A stretch of 64,000 nucleotides of DNA, taken from the NCBI RefSeq assembly GCF_009857505.1, contig NZ_WWCP01000008.1, positions 1 to 64,000 of the forward strand, given 5' to 3'. The notes under the pieces were generated by a model. That model saw nothing but the letters and a program-made list of their open reading frames with translations, searched no databases and was not told where the DNA came from. Within the stretch, counting starts at the first letter, position 1. Each line of letters starts with the position of its first letter. Of this stretch, positions 60,578 to 64,000 are shown piece after piece. Both the position numbers and the translations under genes were made by a program. The DNA comes from Duganella lactea (GTDB lineage Bacteria > Pseudomonadota > Gammaproteobacteria > Burkholderiales > Burkholderiaceae_D).

Positions 60578-62213
60578 AGGCTTGCTGGGCCGCCAGCGAC
60601 AGCGCCACGGCCTCGGCCACCTTGATGCCGTCGACGCCGGCCGAGAGGATGCCGCCGGCGTAACCGGCGCCTTCGCCGGCCGGGAACAGGCCGCCGGTGT
60701 TGAGGCTTTGCAGCGTGTCGTCGCGGCGCTTGATGCGGATCGGCGACGAGGTGCGCGTCTCCAGCCCGGTCAGCACGGCGTCGTGCTTGAAGTAGCCCTT
60801 GATCTGCTTGTCGAACGCCGGGAAGGCCTCGCGCAGCGCCGTGACCGCGAACGCCGGCAGGATCTGCGCCAGATCGGTCAGTGTGATGCCCGGCTTGTAC
60901 GACGGCACCACCGCGCCGAACTCGGTCGAGGCACGACCGGCGACGAAGTCGCCCATCAGTTGGCCCGGCGCGTTGTAGCTGCCGCCGCCCAGCTTGAAGG
61001 CTTTCTCCTCCAGGTCGCGCTGGAAGGCGACGCCGGCCAGCGGGTGGCCCGGATAGTCGACCTCCGGCGAGATGCTGACCACGATCGCGCTGTTGGCGTT
61101 GCGCTCGTTGCGCGAGTACTGGCTCATGCCGTTGGTGACCACCCGGCCCGGCTCGGACGCCGCCGCCACCACCGTGCCGCCCGGGCACATGCAGAAGCTG
61201 TAGACGGCGCGGCCATTCGACGCGTGGTGCACCAGCTTGTAGTCGGCCGCGCCCAGGATCGGGTGGCCGGCGTTGGGGCCGAAGCGGCAGGCGTCGATCA
61301 GCGATTGCGGGTGTTCGACGCGGAAGCCGATCGAGAACGGCTTGGCCTCGATATACACGCCGCGCGCGTGCAGCATCTCAAACGTGTCGCGCGCGCTGTG
61401 GCCGATCGCCAGCACCACATGCCGGGTGGCGATCCGCTCGCCGCTTTCGAGCGTGATGCCGCGCACCTGCCGGCCCTCGGCCGTCTCTTCGATGTCGAGG
61501 TCGGTGACCTTGCTCTCGAAGCGGTATTCGCCGCCCAGCGCCTCGATGGTCTCGCGCATCGCCTCGACCATCTTGACCAGGCGGAAGGTGCCGATGTGCG
61601 GCTTGCTGACGTAGACAATTTCCTCGGGCGCGCCGGCCTTGACGAACTCGGTCAGCACCTTGCGGCCATAGTGTTTCGGGTCCTTGATCTGGCTGTACAG
61701 CTTGCCGTCGGAGAAGGTGCCGGCGCCGCCCTCGCCGAACTGCACGTTGGACTCCGGATTGAGCTTGCGCTGGCGCCAGAAGCCGAAGGTGTCGACGGTG
61801 CGCTCGCGCACGACTTTGCCGCGCTCGACGATGATGGGGCGCAGCCCCATCTGCGCCAGGATCAGCGCCGCCAGCAGCCCGCACGGGCCGATGCCGATCA
61901 CCACCGGGCGTTGAAAATCCGGATGCGCGGCCAGCGCACGGCCGTCGGCGACGAATTGGTAGGCCATGTCCGGCGACGGCATCAGGTGGACGTCGTGTTG
62001 CAGGCGCCGCAGCACGGCGGCCTCGTCGGCCACGTCGACGTCCAGCGAGTAAATCAGCACGATGGCCGATTTCTTGCGCGCGTCGTAGCTGCGCTTGTGG
62101 ATGGTGTAGCCGCGCAGGTCGCCGGCGGGGATGGCCAGGCGCGCCAGGATGGCGGCCGGCAGTGCCTCCTCGCTATGGTCGAGGGGCAGTTTGAGTTCGT
62201 TAATTCGCAACAT
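60576..62213 (-). CDS. FAD-dependent dehydrogenase (COG2509-like)
   Basis: The 545-residue flavoprotein starts at ATG 62213 with agga upstream. It has an N-terminal extension to about residue 100, then the dinucleotide fold RPVVIGIGPCGLLAALILAQ, GEGGAGTFSDGKLYSQIKDP, HVVLAIGHSARDTFEMLHAR and the C-terminal AGEGAGYAGGILSAGVDGIK. This set is the uncharacterised COG2509 dehydrogenase found in many bacteria. Cysteines in YSFCMCPGG are conserved in the family. The substrate is unknown. Confidence 0.88.
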   Translation of the reverse strand: MLRINELKLPLDHSEEALPAAILARLAIPAGDLRGYTIHKRSYDARKKSAIVLIYSLDVDVADEAAVLRRLQHDVHLMPSPDMAYQFVADGRALAAHPDFQRPVVIGIGPCGLLAALILAQMGLRPIIVERGKVVRERTVDTFGFWRQRKLNPESNVQFGEGGAGTFSDGKLYSQIKDPKHYGRKVLTEFVKAGAPEEIVYVSKPHIGTFRLVKMVEAMRETIEALGGEYRFESKVTDLDIEETAEGRQVRGITLESGERIATRHVVLAIGHSARDTFEMLHARGVYIEAKPFSIGFRVEHPQSLIDACRFGPNAGHPILGAADYKLVHHASNGRAVYSFCMCPGGTVVAAASEPGRVVTNGMSQYSRNERNANSAIVVSISPEVDYPGHPLAGVAFQRDLEEKAFKLGGGSYNAPGQLMGDFVAGRASTEFGAVVPSYKPGITLTDLAQILPAFAVTALREAFPAFDKQIKGYFKHDAVLTGLETRTSSPIRIKRRDDTLQSLNTGGLFPAGEGAGYAGGILSAGVDGIKVAEAVALSLAAQQA

Positions 62214-63350
62214 GATGAGTTTCCTGGGAGGGCGCTGTTTAGGCGCCATGGGGCACAGTGCCGAGGCCGGGTATTTTACCATTGTTCGCCGGCCGGCCAC
62301 GCCGCCCCAATAGGCTTGCCTATTGAAATGCGGTCTAAGTGGAGGCGGGAAAATATTAAATGATCATCACCTTGTTTTGGAATATTTAATTTTGTCCGGC
62401 CCGCGCCGCGCGCGCCGATGCCGGCGCATGCGACGCCCGCGCCAAGGTATTTATCTTTTAATATTATGCGCTGCACCGGATTGAATCTTTTTAATCAAAT
62501 CTTTGTGCGGTTATTAAATGGTGATGGATCGCGCGCGAACGCGGCGTCGGATTGGATTATTTAGCGCGGTCCGTCGCGTGACCGGTTCCGGGTGGTGGGG
62601 GCGGTATTTAAAAGTTCCCGCAGGGAAAGTGTACATGACCACACCAGGCAGCTGGTTGTTGTTAAAACGCGACTTGCACCACTTTGGCGCAGCGGCCAAT
62701 TTTGCCCAGCGGCGGCGCACATCGGCCCACGGCGCGGAATTTTGCCTGGCGCAATACGCGCTCAAATTACCGCTTTTTGCCGCCGCGTCGCCGTGCGTTT
62801 GTTTTGCTGTTAGGGGATCGCTACGGATTTTCTGCGGTTGGCCCTTGACTGAGAAAAATATCGCTGTCTGCCCACGGATCGCACGCATGTGTATTTTTTA
62901 TTACACAGTTTTAAGCCGTGGAAAATTGTGAAAATATACGTAAAGAACAATTTTTCTTAAGCTCCACCGCCTGCCTGTTGCATATCCGACACAGTTATTC
63001 TAATTGTTAAAAAGGCACCAAATTCGTGCGCCGGGGACAGTCGTTGGCTGATGCACCGGAATAGTGCGCTTAAAAAAAGCCCGCTGTCCGGGTGTCCGCG
63101 CGGTGTCCGCCGCGACCTCAGATTTATTGACAATGCTTGAGCTGCTATGTTTCTATGATTAGCAGAAATATTCGGAAGTTTTAACCCACGGTTCATTTCC
63201 GGATGTTTCAAAGACCAGAAAGAGCATTTCGCTGATGGCGTTACTTTATCCGGTAAGTTAATCATCGGTAGAAAATGAGGCCGTTTTACTCGTCGTTCAA
63301 AAGATGCTGGAAAACGTCTAATAAACAACACCCATAGGGAATTGAATATA
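62214..63350. other. 1.1-kb gap without a convincing gene
   Basis: The region is unusually AT-rich for this genome (runs such as ttaatattatg and aaatattaaatg). A short frame at 62518-62931 has no recognisable features and I do not call it. An 8-bp inverted repeat (62308-62315, 62318-62325) lies upstream of the FAD gene. The right end must hold the promoter of the TonB receptor; cataggga (63333-63340) is its likely ribosome binding site region. I see no RNA gene. Confidence 0.5.
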
Positions 63351-64000
63351 ATGATCAAGGAAACAGTACTGTCTCGCTCGATCCGCGTGATGTTCGTCGG
63401 CGGCATTGCGCTGGGTATGCATGCTGCCAACGCGCAGGAAGCGGCCGCGGAACCGGCGATGCAAAAAGTGGAAGTGACCGGTTCGCGTATCCCGACCCTG
63501 GTGACCGAAGGCTCCAGCCCGGTGACCGTGCTGAGCAGCAAGGACATCAAGGCCGACGGTGTGCGCACCGCGGAAGACCTGCTGAACAATCTGCCACAAG
63601 CCTTCGCTGGCCAGGGTGCTGCCGTGTCGAACGGCGCCACCGGCACCGCCACCGTCAACCTGCGTAACCTGGGCGCCGACCGTACCTTGGTGTTGGTCAA
63701 CGGCAAGCGTCTGCCGGCCGGTAGCGTGCAAACCTCCGCGCCCGACTTGAACGAGATTCCCACTGGCCTGATCAAGCGCGTCGAGGTGCTGACCGGCGGC
63801 GCCGGCGCGGTCTACGGCGCGGGCGCGGTCGCGGGTGTGGTCAACTTCATCCTGCGCGACAACTTCGAAGGCGTGGAAGTGCAGGCCAATCTGGCTGGCT
63901 ACAACCACTCGCAAGGCAACGACGTGGCCTCGGTGGTCAAGGCGCGCGGCTTCCCTGTGCCGGGCGATGCCAAGTTTGATGGCAAGACCAAGGATTTGAG
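63351..64000 (+). CDS. TonB-dependent receptor, 3' end cut off by the window
   Basis: From ATG 63351 the open frame runs to the window edge. It begins MIKETVLSRSIRVMFVGGIA with a signal peptide ending ANA at about residue 27. A TonB-box-like MQKVEVTGSRIPTLV follows, then the plug domain with EDLLNNLPQAFAGQGA, NLRNLGADRTLVLVNGKRLP and RVEVLTGGAGAVYGAGAVAG. The VNGKRLP and GSRI forms are typical of the large TonB receptor group of oligosaccharide- or peptide-using bacteria. At least 216 residues are visible; the barrel is outside. Upstream is the long gap, so it starts its own unit. Confidence 0.92.
   Translation, partial: MIKETVLSRSIRVMFVGGIALGMHAANAQEAAAEPAMQKVEVTGSRIPTLVTEGSSPVTVLSSKDIKADGVRTAEDLLNNLPQAFAGQGAAVSNGATGTATVNLRNLGADRTLVLVNGKRLPAGSVQTSAPDLNEIPTGLIKRVEVLTGGAGAVYGAGAVAGVVNFILRDNFEGVEVQANLAGYNHSQGNDVASVVKARGFPVPGDAKFDGKTKDL

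Noticed and set aside
62518..62931. 137-residue frame in the long gap
   Set aside because: No domain, signal or plausible ribosome binding site, and composition looks noncoding.

Overview
The window is GC-rich chromosomal DNA of a betaproteobacterium. Family content and gene style point to the Oxalobacteraceae (Massilia/Duganella-like): 6S RNA downstream of zapA, HrcA/CIRCE-controlled groESL, an aceE-aceF-lpd operon whose lpd carries a lipoyl domain, a Trp-rich small protein, and several TonB-dependent receptors with plant-polysaccharide-type enzymes. The species assignment is inference.

Layout. 0-0.85 kb: truncated IS110-family transposase. 0.86-5.5 kb: Fur-boxed TonB siderophore receptor, divergent from a His-rich YqjI-like PadR regulator that is translationally coupled to an MFS exporter, then an unknown anchored protein. 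5.6-8.1 kb: dgoK-dgoA-lactonase, the lower De Ley-Doudoroff galactonate pathway. 8.2-12.3 kb: DUF7684-like gene, then an orphan type VI secretion island (short VgrG, Tli4-like lipoprotein, PAAR) with an AT-richer 3' half and no effector gene. 12.3-17.7 kb: MFS exporter, groESL, AraC regulator, FAD monooxygenase. 17.7-29.2 kb: second half of the galactoside locus (GH35 beta-galactosidase, dgoD, SMP-30 paralogue, GbpR-like LysR regulator, sugar-type TonB receptor, GH2 beta-galactosidase). 29.3-40.4 kb: housekeeping genes (zapB-like, zapA, 6S RNA, EVE protein, lgt, LysR/ilvD pair, cytochrome c, branched-chain amino acid binding protein, holC, oligopeptidase A, folD). 40.6-46.8 kb: pyruvate dehydrogenase operon. 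46.9-56.5 kb: PIN-toxin remnant, M20 peptidase, PACE exporter with divergent LysR gene, dsbA, acetyltransferase, and a TetR-controlled EmrA-EmrB-outer-membrane-factor efflux operon. 56.5-64 kb: small protein with an RHH-like N-terminus and RAMA-like C-terminus behind a repeat-filled promoter, M49-like peptidase, HEXXH peptidase, BON-domain protein with three CX10C units, FAD dehydrogenase, a 1.1-kb gap without a gene, and the start of another TonB receptor.

How the genes work together. The receptor, two beta-galactosidases, lactonase, DgoD, DgoK and DgoA would take galactosides through galactonate to pyruvate and glyceraldehyde-3-phosphate; galactose dehydrogenase and a sugar permease are not in the window. 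Near-identical palindromic boxes precede dgoK and the TonB receptor, suggesting one LysR regulator (the GbpR-like protein) controls both separated parts.

The best candidates for something undescribed are the RHH/RAMA-like protein with its nested operator array (56.53-57.19 kb), the triple CX10C BON protein, and the effector-less VgrG/immunity-like/PAAR island. All positions and motifs were read by eye; no database or structure search was run.
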